DNA of 64,000 nt, from assembly GCA_965207125.1 (NCBI GenBank), contig OZ242263.1, positions 930,001 through 994,000 on the forward strand, given 5' to 3'. Source of the stretch: G965207125 sp965207125 (lineage in GTDB: Bacteria > Pseudomonadota > Alphaproteobacteria > Puniceispirillales > UBA1172). Position 1 is the stretch's first letter. Each line of letters opens with the position of its first letter. The position numbers were made by a program, and so were the translations under genes. This document shows, piece after piece, positions 43,113 through 52,090 of the stretch. Below the pieces are notes generated by a model, which had not been told where the DNA came from, did no database searches, and worked only from the letters and a program-made list of their open reading frames with translations.

Positions 43113-45602
43113 TTACCCTCTCAGCCTGTCGTTTTTGGGATCATAAAGCACCCCGCCATCGACAATCGTTGCGGCGCGCGGTCTTCCTAACACTTCAACA
43201 ACAAAATCAACTTTGTCCTGATTAAAGACCTCCTCATCGATCACAGCATAAGCGATAGATTTCTCTGTGCGGTGTCCATATCCGGCAGAGACAACAAGCC
43301 CCACATCCTTGCCGTTCGCAAGAACCGAGGATAGATAAATCGCCTCACCAAAATCCCCACCATCCTGCGGGTTATCAAGGGTCATAACGACAAATCGGCG
43401 GGCGACGCCGCGCTGTTGTTCCGCCTGAATAGCGGCTTTACCGATAAAATTGTCTTTATCGGCTGAAACCCATCTGGACAGCCCGCTCTCAAGGACAGTG
43501 TAGTCTGAGGTCAGATCTGATTTCCATGATCTATATCCTTTTTCAAGCCGCATCGAATCGAGCGCAAGCATCCCAAAATGCCTAAGGTCATGGGCCTCTC
43601 CTGTTTTAAGAACTGCATCATAAACCTCGATCATACGCGGCATAGGGATATGTATCTCCCATCCCGTCTCTCCAGCAAATGAAACTCTGATCAGGCGCGC
43701 TTCGATACCGGCAATTTTAGCGACGCGCGTCGTAAGCCATGGAAAACCAGCGGATGTCATATTCTCGCCCGTTAGTTCTTCGATAATATCCGGTGCTTTC
43801 GGGCCAGTGATTAGCAAGCTGCCGTAATCCCGCGTGATATCATTGATGGTAACGCTCCCGTCCTCGGGTAGATTCTGCTGCAACCAGTCTCGATCATGCC
43901 AGAAGGCCCCAGCTCCAGTGATCAGCCAGAAACTATTATCATCAATGCATGTCGCGGTCATCTCGGTCAGGATTCTGCCTTTGGGTGAAGCTAAATAAAT
44001 CAGGCCTATGCGCCCTGGGCGTGGCAATTTACCAGTGATCAGGCTTTCGATCCAGCCTCTGGCTTTTTTGCCTTTAACCTCAAAGCGGGTAAAGCCCGTC
44101 AGATCGATGATCCCGGCGTGAGTCGTCAGGTGACGGCACTCACTACCCACCGTGTGATGCCAGTGTTGTCGGTGATAGCCTGTGGCGGGGTGGCTCGCCT
44201 CGCCATCTTGAGGAAACCACTCGGCTCTCTCCCAGCCTCCATACGATCCAAAGACAGCGCCGCGTTCAGCAAGGCGTGCATAAAGCGGCGAGGTTTTGGC
44301 GGGACGTCCAGCTGGCCATTGGATATTTGGGAAATGCATGGCGTATTCATGCGAGTACGTCTCGATAGCTTTGGCGATGCTATAAGCGCGGTCAACATGA
44401 TCGGTGAAACGTCGAGGGTCCACCGCCCATGAATCGGTTTCAGGCTCACCTTCGATGATCATTTCGGCGCATAGTTTTCCCGCACCTCCAGCCTGAACGA
44501 TACCGAAGGTAAAGACGCAACACTCAAAAGCATTGCTGACCCCTGGCATGGGTCCGATGAGAGGTAAGCCATCAGGGGTGTAAGGAATAGGACCATTAAC
44601 GACTTTGGTAATGCCCGCTTTACCCAAAATAGGAACCCGGCGACAAGCATCATCTATATACCATTCGAGGCGATCAAGATCATCATTCCAGAGCTGAAAG
44701 GAGAAATCATCGGGTCGCTGGTCATCATCATCTATCCAATGGGCCCGGCATCCTTTTTCATAGGGGCCGAGCAATAGCCCGTCTTTTTCCTGCCTGAGGT
44801 AATATGAACTGTCAGGGTCTCTCAAAAGAGGTAATTTTTCATCGCGCTGTGTAAGCTCCTCTATGGGCTCAGTGATGAGATACTGATGGGCGAGCGACAC
44901 GCAAGGAATCTCACGCCCGAGCATCCGTCCTATTTCATCGGCGCGGTATCCCGCGGCGTTGACGATATATTGGGCTTGAATCTGACCGATGGGCGTTTTA
45001 ACAAGCCACTCATCGCCTTTACGCTCGATTCCGGTAACAGGGCAGAATCGGATAATCGATGCGCCGAGATCTCGTGCGCCTTTGGCCAGAGCTTGGGTGA
45101 GTTGAGCAGGATCTATATCACCATCAAGAGGATCCCACTGCCCGCCTTCGAGATCATGGGTTTCTAGAAAAGGATAGGCAGATTTCATATCATCATTGGT
45201 CATCATTTCAAAATCGACGCCCATTTGTCGCCCCATAGCTTGAACATGCTTGAACTCATCGAGGCGCTCGCGGCTATGGGCGAGTCGTAACGCGCCGGTT
45301 ACGTGGTAATTGATGGGATAGTCTGTCTCGTTGCCAAGTCGTCGGTAAAGCTCGGTTGAATAGGACTGCATTTTCATAATCGTCCATGAGCCAACATAAT
45401 TAGGGCAGTTTCCTGCAGCGTGCCAAGTAGACCCTGACGTCAGTTCATTTTTTTCTAGCAGCACACAATCAGTCCATCCCATCTTGGCCAGATGATAGAG
45501 AACTGAACAGCCCACAGCACCGCCACCAATCACGACTACTCTCGCACTCTCAGGCAGTTTTCCGGTAGCTTTACTGTCGTATGTTGCGGTTTGATCAGTC
45601 AC
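43113..45602 (-). CDS. Dimethylglycine dehydrogenase-like FAD / GcvT protein, copy B
   Basis: 829 residues with the same layout as copy A: GGGAVG dinucleotide motif near 27-32, STWHAAG with H61, FAD domain, FAO_M and GcvT parts. It is clearly diverged from copy A (old paralogue), so the two may handle successive N-methyl groups. GTG at 45602 follows GAGGGG. First gene of the copy B, copy A, MttB-like operon; a 9-bp inverted repeat upstream may control it. Confidence 0.87.
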   Translation of the reverse strand: MTDQTATYDSKATGKLPESARVVVIGGGAVGCSVLYHLAKMGWTDCVLLEKNELTSGSTWHAAGNCPNYVGSWTIMKMQSYSTELYRRLGNETDYPINYHVTGALRLAHSRERLDEFKHVQAMGRQMGVDFEMMTNDDMKSAYPFLETHDLEGGQWDPLDGDIDPAQLTQALAKGARDLGASIIRFCPVTGIERKGDEWLVKTPIGQIQAQYIVNAAGYRADEIGRMLGREIPCVSLAHQYLITEPIEELTQRDEKLPLLRDPDSSYYLRQEKDGLLLGPYEKGCRAHWIDDDDQRPDDFSFQLWNDDLDRLEWYIDDACRRVPILGKAGITKVVNGPIPYTPDGLPLIGPMPGVSNAFECCVFTFGIVQAGGAGKLCAEMIIEGEPETDSWAVDPRRFTDHVDRAYSIAKAIETYSHEYAMHFPNIQWPAGRPAKTSPLYARLAERGAVFGSYGGWERAEWFPQDGEASHPATGYHRQHWHHTVGSECRHLTTHAGIIDLTGFTRFEVKGKKARGWIESLITGKLPRPGRIGLIYLASPKGRILTEMTATCIDDNSFWLITGAGAFWHDRDWLQQNLPEDGSVTINDITRDYGSLLITGPKAPDIIEELTGENMTSAGFPWLTTRVAKIAGIEARLIRVSFAGETGWEIHIPMPRMIEVYDAVLKTGEAHDLRHFGMLALDSMRLEKGYRSWKSDLTSDYTVLESGLSRWVSADKDNFIGKAAIQAEQQRGVARRFVVMTLDNPQDGGDFGEAIYLSSVLANGKDVGLVVSAGYGHRTEKSIAYAVIDEEVFNQDKVDFVVEVLGRPRAATIVDGGVLYDPKNDRLRG

Positions 45603-45643
45603 AGGGCCCCTCGCTTAAACAACGCCATTGTGCCTATGGGACA

Positions 45644-45685
45644 ATCAAACAGCAATCTGAAAATTGATAAAAATCACTGTTTGAT
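45644..45685. promoter_or_regulatory. Inverted repeat upstream of the DMGDH-like operon
   Basis: ATCAAACAG (45644-45652) and CTGTTTGAT (45677-45685) are 9-bp perfect arms around a 24-nt AT-rich spacer, 42 bp upstream of the copy B start and 45 bp before the divergent cyclophilin gene. Its size and place fit an operator pair or leader hairpin. No T tract. Confidence 0.45.
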
Positions 45686-45729
45686 CAGAATATCTTGACC
45701 TCAGGGTCGCCTTTCATCAAACTGTGCCG

Positions 45730-46248
45730 ATGAAAAAGTCATTCCGACATGCTTTTGCCGCCTTTTTAGGAGTTTTATACCTGATGTCCTCCGTCTCATC
45801 TAATGCCGATATGTTGACCATTGAAACAACCAAAGGCGAAATTCAAATCTCATTCTTAAAAACTCTAGCCCCCAAGCACGTCTCGCGCATTACTGAGCTA
45901 ACCCGCGAGAAGTTTTATGACGGGGTAATTTTCCATCGGGTGATTCCAGGTTTTATGGCCCAGACCGGCGACCCTGAAGGAATCGGTACAGGCGGGTCAG
46001 GTCACGCGCTAAAAGCCGAATTTTCAGAGTATGAATATCGTTATGGAACAGTCGGAATGGCGCGATCGGGTCATCCTGACAGTGCGGACAGCCAGTTTTT
46101 CATTTGTTTTGATGGTTGCGATCATCTGACAGGTCACTATACAGCTTGGGGTCAGGTTGAAAGCGGAATGGATGTTGTTGAATCTCTAACAGCTGGCGAG
46201 CCCCCAGCTAAGCCGGATAAAATCATCAGCGCACGGATTAGTGAGTAA
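45730..46248 (+). CDS. Periplasmic cyclophilin-type peptidyl-prolyl isomerase
   Basis: 172 residues. Signal peptide about 1-28 (basic start, then hydrophobic stretch to SNAD). The cyclophilin fold shows FHRVIPGFMAQTGDP, with the catalytic arginine and phenylalanine-methionine pair, and SQFFICF. Bacterial PpiA/PpiB type; exported form assists folding in the periplasm. ATG at 45730 preferred to GTG at 45724; no strong RBS. Followed by a 268-nt region with the pyk relic. Confidence 0.9.
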   Translation: MKKSFRHAFAAFLGVLYLMSSVSSNADMLTIETTKGEIQISFLKTLAPKHVSRITELTREKFYDGVIFHRVIPGFMAQTGDPEGIGTGGSGHALKAEFSEYEYRYGTVGMARSGHPDSADSQFFICFDGCDHLTGHYTAWGQVESGMDVVESLTAGEPPAKPDKIISARISE

Positions 46249-46269
46249 CCCTCGCTTATCTCTCTCGCC

Positions 46270-46356
46270 TTATTTTTCTTTCAGCGACATACCATGCATT
46301 GTATGGGGAGAAGGCGTTCCTGCAATCACAATGGTTAGATCATTGTGCTTGCATGC
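46270..46356 (-). pseudogene. Relic of the pyruvate kinase 3' end
   Basis: Read on the minus strand this stretch gives ACKHNDLTIVIAGTP, then 13 residues ending SLKEK and a stop. It matches the end of the intact pyk (ACKPTDLIVVVAGTP ... LREK stop), with a five-residue deletion. At DNA level 46311-46356 and pyk 47235-47280 align without gaps over 46 nt with 36 identities by my count, including 15 and 10 identical bases at the two ends. Homology stops at GCATGC. It is a direct repeat relative to pyk. The rest of 46249-46516 holds only a TTATCTAGATAA palindrome (46380-46391). Confidence 0.8.
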
Positions 46357-46516
46357 GGAGCGCTAGCACGGGAGACCTATTATCTAGATAAATATAGCGG
46401 AAACTGCACAGTAATTAAGACATATAGGATACCATCACTCGCTGTCTTTGCACCCCTCAAGGCGCCATGCAATTCCCTCGTGAGAATGATCAGCATCTGC
46501 TGGGATGGATATGCCA

Positions 46517-47113
46517 TTAACTGGCAGGATTCTCATATTCTCTCACCCCTTCACATGCGGGAAAATTTCTGATTTTTTGATAGAGTGCAAAAGTCGCACG
46601 TACATCGGCCATTGCATCATGTGCACGAGCAAAACCATTAGCGTTCACATATTGCTTGTATGCTTGGGTTAACTTCGGCCAATCCCCACCATCTTGCTGA
46701 TAGATGGTGGCCATTGTGCATAAATGTGGCCGGATTTCACCCTGATACCCTAAGCCATTATATCGTTTATAAGTGATGTCAATCATAGCCCGATCAAATA
46801 CAGTATTATGACAGACAAGCATATCTACCTCTAATGTAGTACGGTAGAAAAAATCAATCGTGGTTTTTGGATCATAACCGTTGTTCACTTTTTCTTGGGT
46901 GATGCCCGCACTCCTAAAAAAATCTTCATCAGGAACAATTCCACCTCTTAACCACACACAACTATAATTAAGAATTGGAGCTACGGCCTCCGGATTGCTT
47001 GGCATTTCTGCAACCAGCCATGCCAGTTGAACAACGTGAGGCTGCTCATCGATGGGTGTATCTTTGCCCTCTGGAATCCCTGTGGTTTCCACATCATACA
47101 CCATAACTTTCAT
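46517..47113 (-). CDS. DnaQ-like 3'-5' exonuclease, phage-like
   Basis: 198 residues. DEDDh exonuclease: D7 and E9 in YDVETTG, CHNTVFDRAM in the middle, and HDAMADVRAT near the C-terminus with the catalytic His and last Asp. Such short stand-alone forms are frequent in phages and act on single-stranded DNA ends or RNA; the target here is unknown. Its neighbourhood looks AT-richer than the flanks. It is bracketed by the intact pyk 3' end and the relic copy of that end, which suggests the exonuclease came in with an inserted element. Confidence 0.85.
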   Translation of the reverse strand: MKVMVYDVETTGIPEGKDTPIDEQPHVVQLAWLVAEMPSNPEAVAPILNYSCVWLRGGIVPDEDFFRSAGITQEKVNNGYDPKTTIDFFYRTTLEVDMLVCHNTVFDRAMIDITYKRYNGLGYQGEIRPHLCTMATIYQQDGGDWPKLTQAYKQYVNANGFARAHDAMADVRATFALYQKIRNFPACEGVREYENPAS

Positions 47114-47178
47114 CGATCATCTCCTTCGTCTTTAAAACCCTTGCAGATGGTAAGTAATCCCCACTTATTCATCGCTCC

Positions 47179-48594
47179 TCATTTTTCTCTCAGTTGCAAG
47201 ACCCGGATTGTATTGGTGGTGCCAGCAACGCCAAAAGGCGTTCCTGCAACCACAACAATCAAGTCGGTGGGCTTGCATGCTGTGTACTCGAGCATCAGTC
47301 GGCTGATTTTATCAAGCGCATCATCGAAACTATCAAAAGGCGGGGCGAAAATGCTTGTAACGCCCCAAGTGAGAGACATGCGGCGACGGACAGCCTGTTT
47401 AGGGGTGATCATGACAATAGGCAGGTTAGGTCTTTCGCGTGACAAGCGGACGACTGTTGTTCCGGTGGTTGAAAATCCAACAATAGCAGTAGCGCCAATA
47501 TCGATCGCCATTTTGGCGGCCGACGCGGCCACTGCGTGATAGGTGGTATGGCTATCTATCGATTCCAAGGCTAGTTTATCACCCTCGCCGCCGGATTCGG
47601 TGGTGAGGATAATCCGGCGCATCATTTCAATAACCTGGACCGGATACTGCCCAGAGGCGGTTTCAGCGGAAAGCATGACACAATCAACACCGGAGGCCAC
47701 GGCGGTCGCGACATCAGAGACTTCGGCGCGGGTCGGGGTATGGTGATGAATCATCGACTCGAGCATCTGCGTTGCAACAACCACGGGTTTGCCTATGCGT
47801 CGGCAAGCGGTGGTAATCTCATTCTGGATTCGCGGCACCCGTTGCAGCGGCAACTCAACGCCGAGGTCTCCCCTCGCAATCATGATTCCATCAGAAGCCC
47901 TAATCAAGTCATCCAAAATATCCAGTGCTTGGGGTTTTTCGATTTTGACCATAAGGGCCGCACGATCTTTGATGATTCCTCTGGCCTCAATGACATCTGA
48001 GACATTTTGGACGAAAGATAGCGCAACCCAGTCAACACCAAGCGACAAGGCAAAATCGAGATCTTCTTTATCTTTATCAGTCAAAGGCTTAAGTGCTAAG
48101 GCAACATCTGGAATATTGACGCCCTTACGATCAGTCAGTGCTCCACCAACATCCACACGAGTAATAATTTTGTTAGTGTCAACGGCGGTGACGGTAAATT
48201 GCATATTGCCATCATCGACCAGCATGCGTTGCCCCGGCAATATCGCCTCAAATATCTCGCGATGCGGCAGGAAAACCCTCTGCGCATCTCCGATTTTATC
48301 ATCGAGATCAAAAGTGAAACGATCGCCTTTGGTTAGCGTTGTATCGGGTGTAACAGTGCCCACCCGCAGTTTAGGCCCCTGCAGATCAGCGAGTATCCCA
48401 AGAGGCACACCCAATTCATCGGCAATCGTACGGATATGATTATAGGTGTTTTTATGAATCTGATGGGTACCATGGCTGAAATTAAGCCTGAAGGCGTCCG
48501 CCCCCGCTTTAACGAGGTTTTTTATAGTGTCTTTATCATTGCTGGACGGCCCCAAAGTTGCGAGAATGCGGGTGGCAGGTTCGGTGGTGTTCAT
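47179..48594 (-). CDS. pyk: Pyruvate kinase
   Basis: 471 residues. Final glycolytic step: PEP plus ADP to pyruvate plus ATP. The N-terminal motif TRILATLGPSS, ADLQGPKLRVG, the active-site MVKIEKPQALDILDDLI and MIARGDLGVELP are all present, and the C-terminal regulatory domain is complete. The last 30 codons have a diverged relic about 0.9 kb downstream (46270-46356), so this gene's tail may be a replaced version. Divergent from the Fe-S scaffold gene. Confidence 0.96.
   Translation of the reverse strand: MNTTEPATRILATLGPSSNDKDTIKNLVKAGADAFRLNFSHGTHQIHKNTYNHIRTIADELGVPLGILADLQGPKLRVGTVTPDTTLTKGDRFTFDLDDKIGDAQRVFLPHREIFEAILPGQRMLVDDGNMQFTVTAVDTNKIITRVDVGGALTDRKGVNIPDVALALKPLTDKDKEDLDFALSLGVDWVALSFVQNVSDVIEARGIIKDRAALMVKIEKPQALDILDDLIRASDGIMIARGDLGVELPLQRVPRIQNEITTACRRIGKPVVVATQMLESMIHHHTPTRAEVSDVATAVASGVDCVMLSAETASGQYPVQVIEMMRRIILTTESGGEGDKLALESIDSHTTYHAVAASAAKMAIDIGATAIVGFSTTGTTVVRLSRERPNLPIVMITPKQAVRRRMSLTWGVTSIFAPPFDSFDDALDKISRLMLEYTACKPTDLIVVVAGTPFGVAGTTNTIRVLQLREK
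47235..47280 (-). repeat. Direct-repeat partner of the pyk relic, within pyk
   Basis: This segment of the pyk 3' coding region matches 46311-46356 without gaps; both run in the same direction and end at the same sequence, GCTTGCATGC. Between the two copies lies only the exonuclease gene. The arrangement is what attL/attR-type scars in the 3' end of a target gene look like. Confidence 0.65.
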
Positions 48595-48630
48595 GAAGCG
48601 AGTACCTTGAAATCTGTTAATAATGCTTTT

Positions 48631-48648
48631 ATAGCATGGATAGCATGG
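48631..48648. repeat. 9-bp tandem repeat in the pyk / scaffold gene divergent region
   Basis: ATAGCATGG occurs twice in direct succession (48631-48639, 48640-48648) and is followed by ATGCCTATA. It lies between the divergent pyk and Fe-S scaffold genes; it could be a minor slippage repeat or a binding site. Nothing else is seen in this 100-nt gap. Confidence 0.35.
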
Positions 48649-48694
48649 ATGCCTATACTGTATTGGTTTTTAGGCAATGGAGCGGAGCGTGCCG

Positions 48695-49177
48695 ATGACT
48701 GATGACGGTCTTTATCATCATAAATTGCTTGAGTTAGCGCGCCTCGCGCGCCGTCATTCTTCAATAGATAAGGTGACGCATTGGGCTGAGGCGACAAATC
48801 CCGTTTGCGGTGATCGGATACGCATTGATTTTCAGGTTGATAGCGAGAAGAGCGATGAGGACGGAGTGATTGCAGCAATGGCACTCCACATCGACTCTTG
48901 CGCGATTTGTGAGGCGGCTAGCGGCATCTTATTGACCGCAGCAGTGGGAGGCCAAGCCACCGAAGTCTTAGCAATGCACCAAGTGATCGAGAAATGGCTT
49001 GAGGACGGGGCGGCTCATACCCCACCACCGATGATGGGGCTAGAAGTTCTACTGCCGGTGAAAATGACCTATCGGAACAGGGTGAAATGTGCATTATTGC
49101 CGTTTGTCGCAGCGCGTAAAGCGTTGGATAAAGACAAAACACCCTCCGAAAAATCAAGCCGTATTAAACACGCCTAA
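48695..49177 (+). CDS. IscU/SufU-like iron-sulfur cluster scaffold protein
   Basis: 160 residues, IscU/NifU-N fold. Ligand cysteines are seen in NPVCGDRI (Cys with the conserved Asp two after it), SCAIC and KCALLPF, the arrangement of SufU-type scaffolds. Assembles Fe-S clusters for transfer to apoproteins; SoeB and fumarase here would be clients. ATG at 48695 preferred to 48677, as GGAGCGG lies between them. Stands alone, without cysteine desulfurase beside it. Confidence 0.85.
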   Translation: MTDDGLYHHKLLELARLARRHSSIDKVTHWAEATNPVCGDRIRIDFQVDSEKSDEDGVIAAMALHIDSCAICEAASGILLTAAVGGQATEVLAMHQVIEKWLEDGAAHTPPPMMGLEVLLPVKMTYRNRVKCALLPFVAARKALDKDKTPSEKSSRIKHA

Positions 49178-49221
49178 CTGCCTAACTGATTAAGACCGGG
49201 CAAAGAAACCCGGTCAGCGTT

Positions 49222-50001
49222 TTATTTTCCCTTCCAGACCGGGGCACGTTTTTCAGCAAAAGCTTTCGCCCCTTCTAGGTTATCCTCGCTGTCATAAAGA
49301 TTATCGACAGTCGCGAGTTGGCGTTTGGTGATCCGATTCATTGCATCCTGAAAAGTTAAGGCTTCGGCTTCACGTGCTACTTCCTTGATGGCCGCAAAGA
49401 CCAGAGGTGGACCAGCGGCCAGGTCTCGTGCGACTTGATAGACATGCTCCATCAGCGTATCGGCGGGGATAATTTGATTGACCAATCCGTGCCGCTCAGC
49501 CTCACGCGCATCCATCCACCGTCCGATAAACAGCATTTCCATAGCGACATGATAGGGGATTCGCTTGGGCAGTTTGACGGTGGCGGCGTCCGCGAGCGTC
49601 CCGGCGTTGATTTCGGGCAAGGCAAAGCGGCTTTCAGGCGTGCAATAGATCAAATCGCACGATAAGGCCAATTCGAACCCGCCCCCGACAGCCATGCCTT
49701 CCACGGCGGCAATCACGGGTTTATTAAGCCCGCGCAATTCCTGCAAGCCGCCAAAACCGCCAACGCCATAATCACCATCCACAGCCTCGCCTTCGGCGGC
49801 CGCTTTGAGGTCCCACCCGGCGCAGAAAAATTTTTCTCCGGCCGTGCTGACAATCGCGACGCGTGCTTCTGGGTCATCGCGGAACTGTTTGAAGACCTCG
49901 CCCAATTTCCTGCTCGTTTTAAGATCTATTGCGTTGGCTTTGGGGCGGTCGAGAATCACGTGAAATATGCCTTTATCACGTTTTGTTTTGATAACATCCA
50001 T
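49222..50001 (-). CDS. caiD: Crotonobetainyl-CoA hydratase (carnitinyl-CoA dehydratase)
   Basis: 259 residues of the crotonase fold. It is very like CaiD: LDRPKANAIDLKTS, SAGWDLKAAAEGEA-type segment (here CAGWDLKAAAEGEA) and the end FAEKRAPVWKGK. The oxyanion-hole and acid residues are in AVGGGFELALS and LPEINAG. Hydrates crotonobetainyl-CoA to carnitinyl-CoA. Last gene of the carnitine operon, 14 nt after the CoA ligase. Confidence 0.88.
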   Translation of the reverse strand: MDVIKTKRDKGIFHVILDRPKANAIDLKTSRKLGEVFKQFRDDPEARVAIVSTAGEKFFCAGWDLKAAAEGEAVDGDYGVGGFGGLQELRGLNKPVIAAVEGMAVGGGFELALSCDLIYCTPESRFALPEINAGTLADAATVKLPKRIPYHVAMEMLFIGRWMDAREAERHGLVNQIIPADTLMEHVYQVARDLAAGPPLVFAAIKEVAREAEALTFQDAMNRITKRQLATVDNLYDSEDNLEGAKAFAEKRAPVWKGK

Positions 50002-50015
50002 GAGGTTTTTCCTTT

Positions 50016-52088
50016 CTATTGCTCGTGCATTCTGATTAAAGCGTCAGCGACAATCGCTGTTTTACCTTCAGAACGCACCATCAGGGGGTTAATATCCATT
50101 TCAATCAGGCGATGCTGGTTTTCGTATGCGAATTTCTGTACCTTCATAATCGCATCGATCACAGATTGTCGATCAGCTTTAGGTTGGCCGCGCCAGCCAT
50201 CGAGAAGGTCAGCCACCGCCAATCCATCTATCGCGGCGGCGATTGTTTCGGGTAATGAAGGAATCATTAAGGTTGCGACATCACGGCTAATCTCAGCCAT
50301 CACCCCGCCCGCACCGATCATCAGATAAAGTCCAACAACATCATCACGCCCGACGCCGATAATAATTTCGGCAACCACGTCCGTGATCATGTCCTCCACT
50401 AATATGAAGGCAGATATCTCAGCCAGCTCACGCCAAGCCTCACGGATTTGTTTTTCGCCAATGATATTGAGCCGCAAAGCATTATGTTCGGTTTTATGGG
50501 TGAGGTCGGCGGACACGGCTTTCATTACGACGGGTTTGTTTTGGGTAAGGGCAATCGCCTCCTCAACCGAGGACGCTACTCCCCCGGAGGGAATGGCAAG
50601 TCCGTGGGTTTTGAGTAGCTTTTTTGCGCGCGCCTCATCGATGATGCTGATCGGGGTGCTAACCGGGCGCGCGTTATCCGTATTCAATCCGGTGGGCATA
50701 AAATCGCTCGGCGGGGTTGAGGCGGCGACGGCCGCGTTTATCGCCTGCATGGCGTGATCAAATCCTCGAAGCGGTGCGATATCGCGCTCGATTAACCAAT
50801 GCGCATAGTGTTCTGGCAATCCATCAACGATGCTCGCAAGAACTAAAGTGGGGCCTCCTGTGGTATCGCGCGCGGTAACCAAGGCATCAAGAGCCTCCTG
50901 CCAGGCCTTGGTGCGGCCAAGTCCTGGGCGTGGAAAATCTATGATCAGGGCTGTGAGTCCGATACGAGAGTGCATAGCGGCGGTAAATGTATCGGTCAGC
51001 CGTTCACCATCACCCCAGTCGAAAGTGTGGTAATCAAATGGGTTGCTAATATTCACCAGAGGATTAACAGTTTTTTTGATGCGGGCAATATCGGCTTTTT
51101 TAAGCGGCGGCATAAAGACCCCTGCGCGCTCAGCAGCATCAGCAACCAGAGCCGCCTCACCGCCTGAGCATGATAAGGTCATGAGAGACCCATCATCCAC
51201 CTGCCCGAAACAATGAAGCAAAGTGAGGCTTTGCAGAAAACTTTCAACAGAGGCCACCTCACCAACTCCGATCGCGTTAAAAAAAGATGAGGCCACGGCG
51301 GCATTTCCAGCGAGTGACGCGGTATGGGAGATCGTCATGTGTTTTGCCGCATCGCTTACCCCCGCTTTGAGAGCAATCAGGTTTTTACCTTTAGATTTGG
51401 CATAACGGGCAGCCGAAGCCATAGATGTAGCATTTCTGATTCCCTCGATATGCAACCCGATAGCAGTGACACGGTGATCATCAGCAAGGACGCGGATAAT
51501 TTCCTCCATACCAATCATCGCCTGGTTACCGAGGGTAAGCATATAGCCGATAGGTAACCCACCTTGTTGCATCGTCAAGTTAATGGCGAGATTTGATGAT
51601 TGGGTGATGATGGCGACCCCTCGTGCAACCTCTTTGCCGCCCTGGACGTCAGGCCACAATAAAGCGCCATCTAAATAGTTAATCATACCATAGCAATTAG
51701 GGCCGAGTATCGGCATGTCCCCTGCGGCTTCGATAAGTTGGTACTGGCGTTCGCGTCCGTCTTCGGATTCGGCAAAGCCTGAGGCGAAAGCAACGACCCC
51801 GCCGGCCCCGCAAGATGCGAGTTCACGGACAAGTTCAATAGTCGTATCACGATTAACGCCAAGGAAAACGGCGTCAGGTGCCTCAGGAAGAGATTCTATA
51901 TCGGGATAAACCTCGTATCCCGCGATGGTTTTTTTGCTTGGGTGAACGGGGAAAATTTTACCTTGGAAATTAAAATCACGGCAGCTGACTATCACAGCTT
52001 CCGCCCATTTACCGCCAATCACAGCGATTGATGAAGGTCTTAAAAGCCGTGATAGCGATCGGGTCATGGTGGCCGATTTGGCGCTCAC
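50016..52088 (-). CDS. NDP-forming acyl-CoA synthetase, fused subunits
   Basis: 690 residues: CoA-binding domain, succinyl-CoA ligase-like middle, and a C-terminal ATP-grasp domain (about 480-685, ending INPLMVRSEGKTAIVADALI). The histidine region ITISHTASLAGNAAV, present here as MTISHTASLAGN, carries the phosphohistidine of this family. In this operon the likely acid is gamma-butyrobetaine, crotonobetaine or carnitine; CaiC of E. coli is a different, AMP-forming enzyme. Substrate inferred only from context. Confidence 0.82.
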   Translation of the reverse strand: MSAKSATMTRSLSRLLRPSSIAVIGGKWAEAVIVSCRDFNFQGKIFPVHPSKKTIAGYEVYPDIESLPEAPDAVFLGVNRDTTIELVRELASCGAGGVVAFASGFAESEDGRERQYQLIEAAGDMPILGPNCYGMINYLDGALLWPDVQGGKEVARGVAIITQSSNLAINLTMQQGGLPIGYMLTLGNQAMIGMEEIIRVLADDHRVTAIGLHIEGIRNATSMASAARYAKSKGKNLIALKAGVSDAAKHMTISHTASLAGNAAVASSFFNAIGVGEVASVESFLQSLTLLHCFGQVDDGSLMTLSCSGGEAALVADAAERAGVFMPPLKKADIARIKKTVNPLVNISNPFDYHTFDWGDGERLTDTFTAAMHSRIGLTALIIDFPRPGLGRTKAWQEALDALVTARDTTGGPTLVLASIVDGLPEHYAHWLIERDIAPLRGFDHAMQAINAAVAASTPPSDFMPTGLNTDNARPVSTPISIIDEARAKKLLKTHGLAIPSGGVASSVEEAIALTQNKPVVMKAVSADLTHKTEHNALRLNIIGEKQIREAWRELAEISAFILVEDMITDVVAEIIIGVGRDDVVGLYLMIGAGGVMAEISRDVATLMIPSLPETIAAAIDGLAVADLLDGWRGQPKADRQSVIDAIMKVQKFAYENQHRLIEMDINPLMVRSEGKTAIVADALIRMHEQ

Positions 52089-52090
52089 CC

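Noticed and set aside
46249..46516. tRNA or small RNA in the longest gene-free stretch
   Set aside because: No cloverleaf or clear promoter-terminator pair; the recognisable content is the pyk relic.
47789..48439. 216-codon open frame on the plus strand across pyk
   Set aside because: Fully antisense to a well-conserved pyruvate kinase; composition is typical of a shadow frame.
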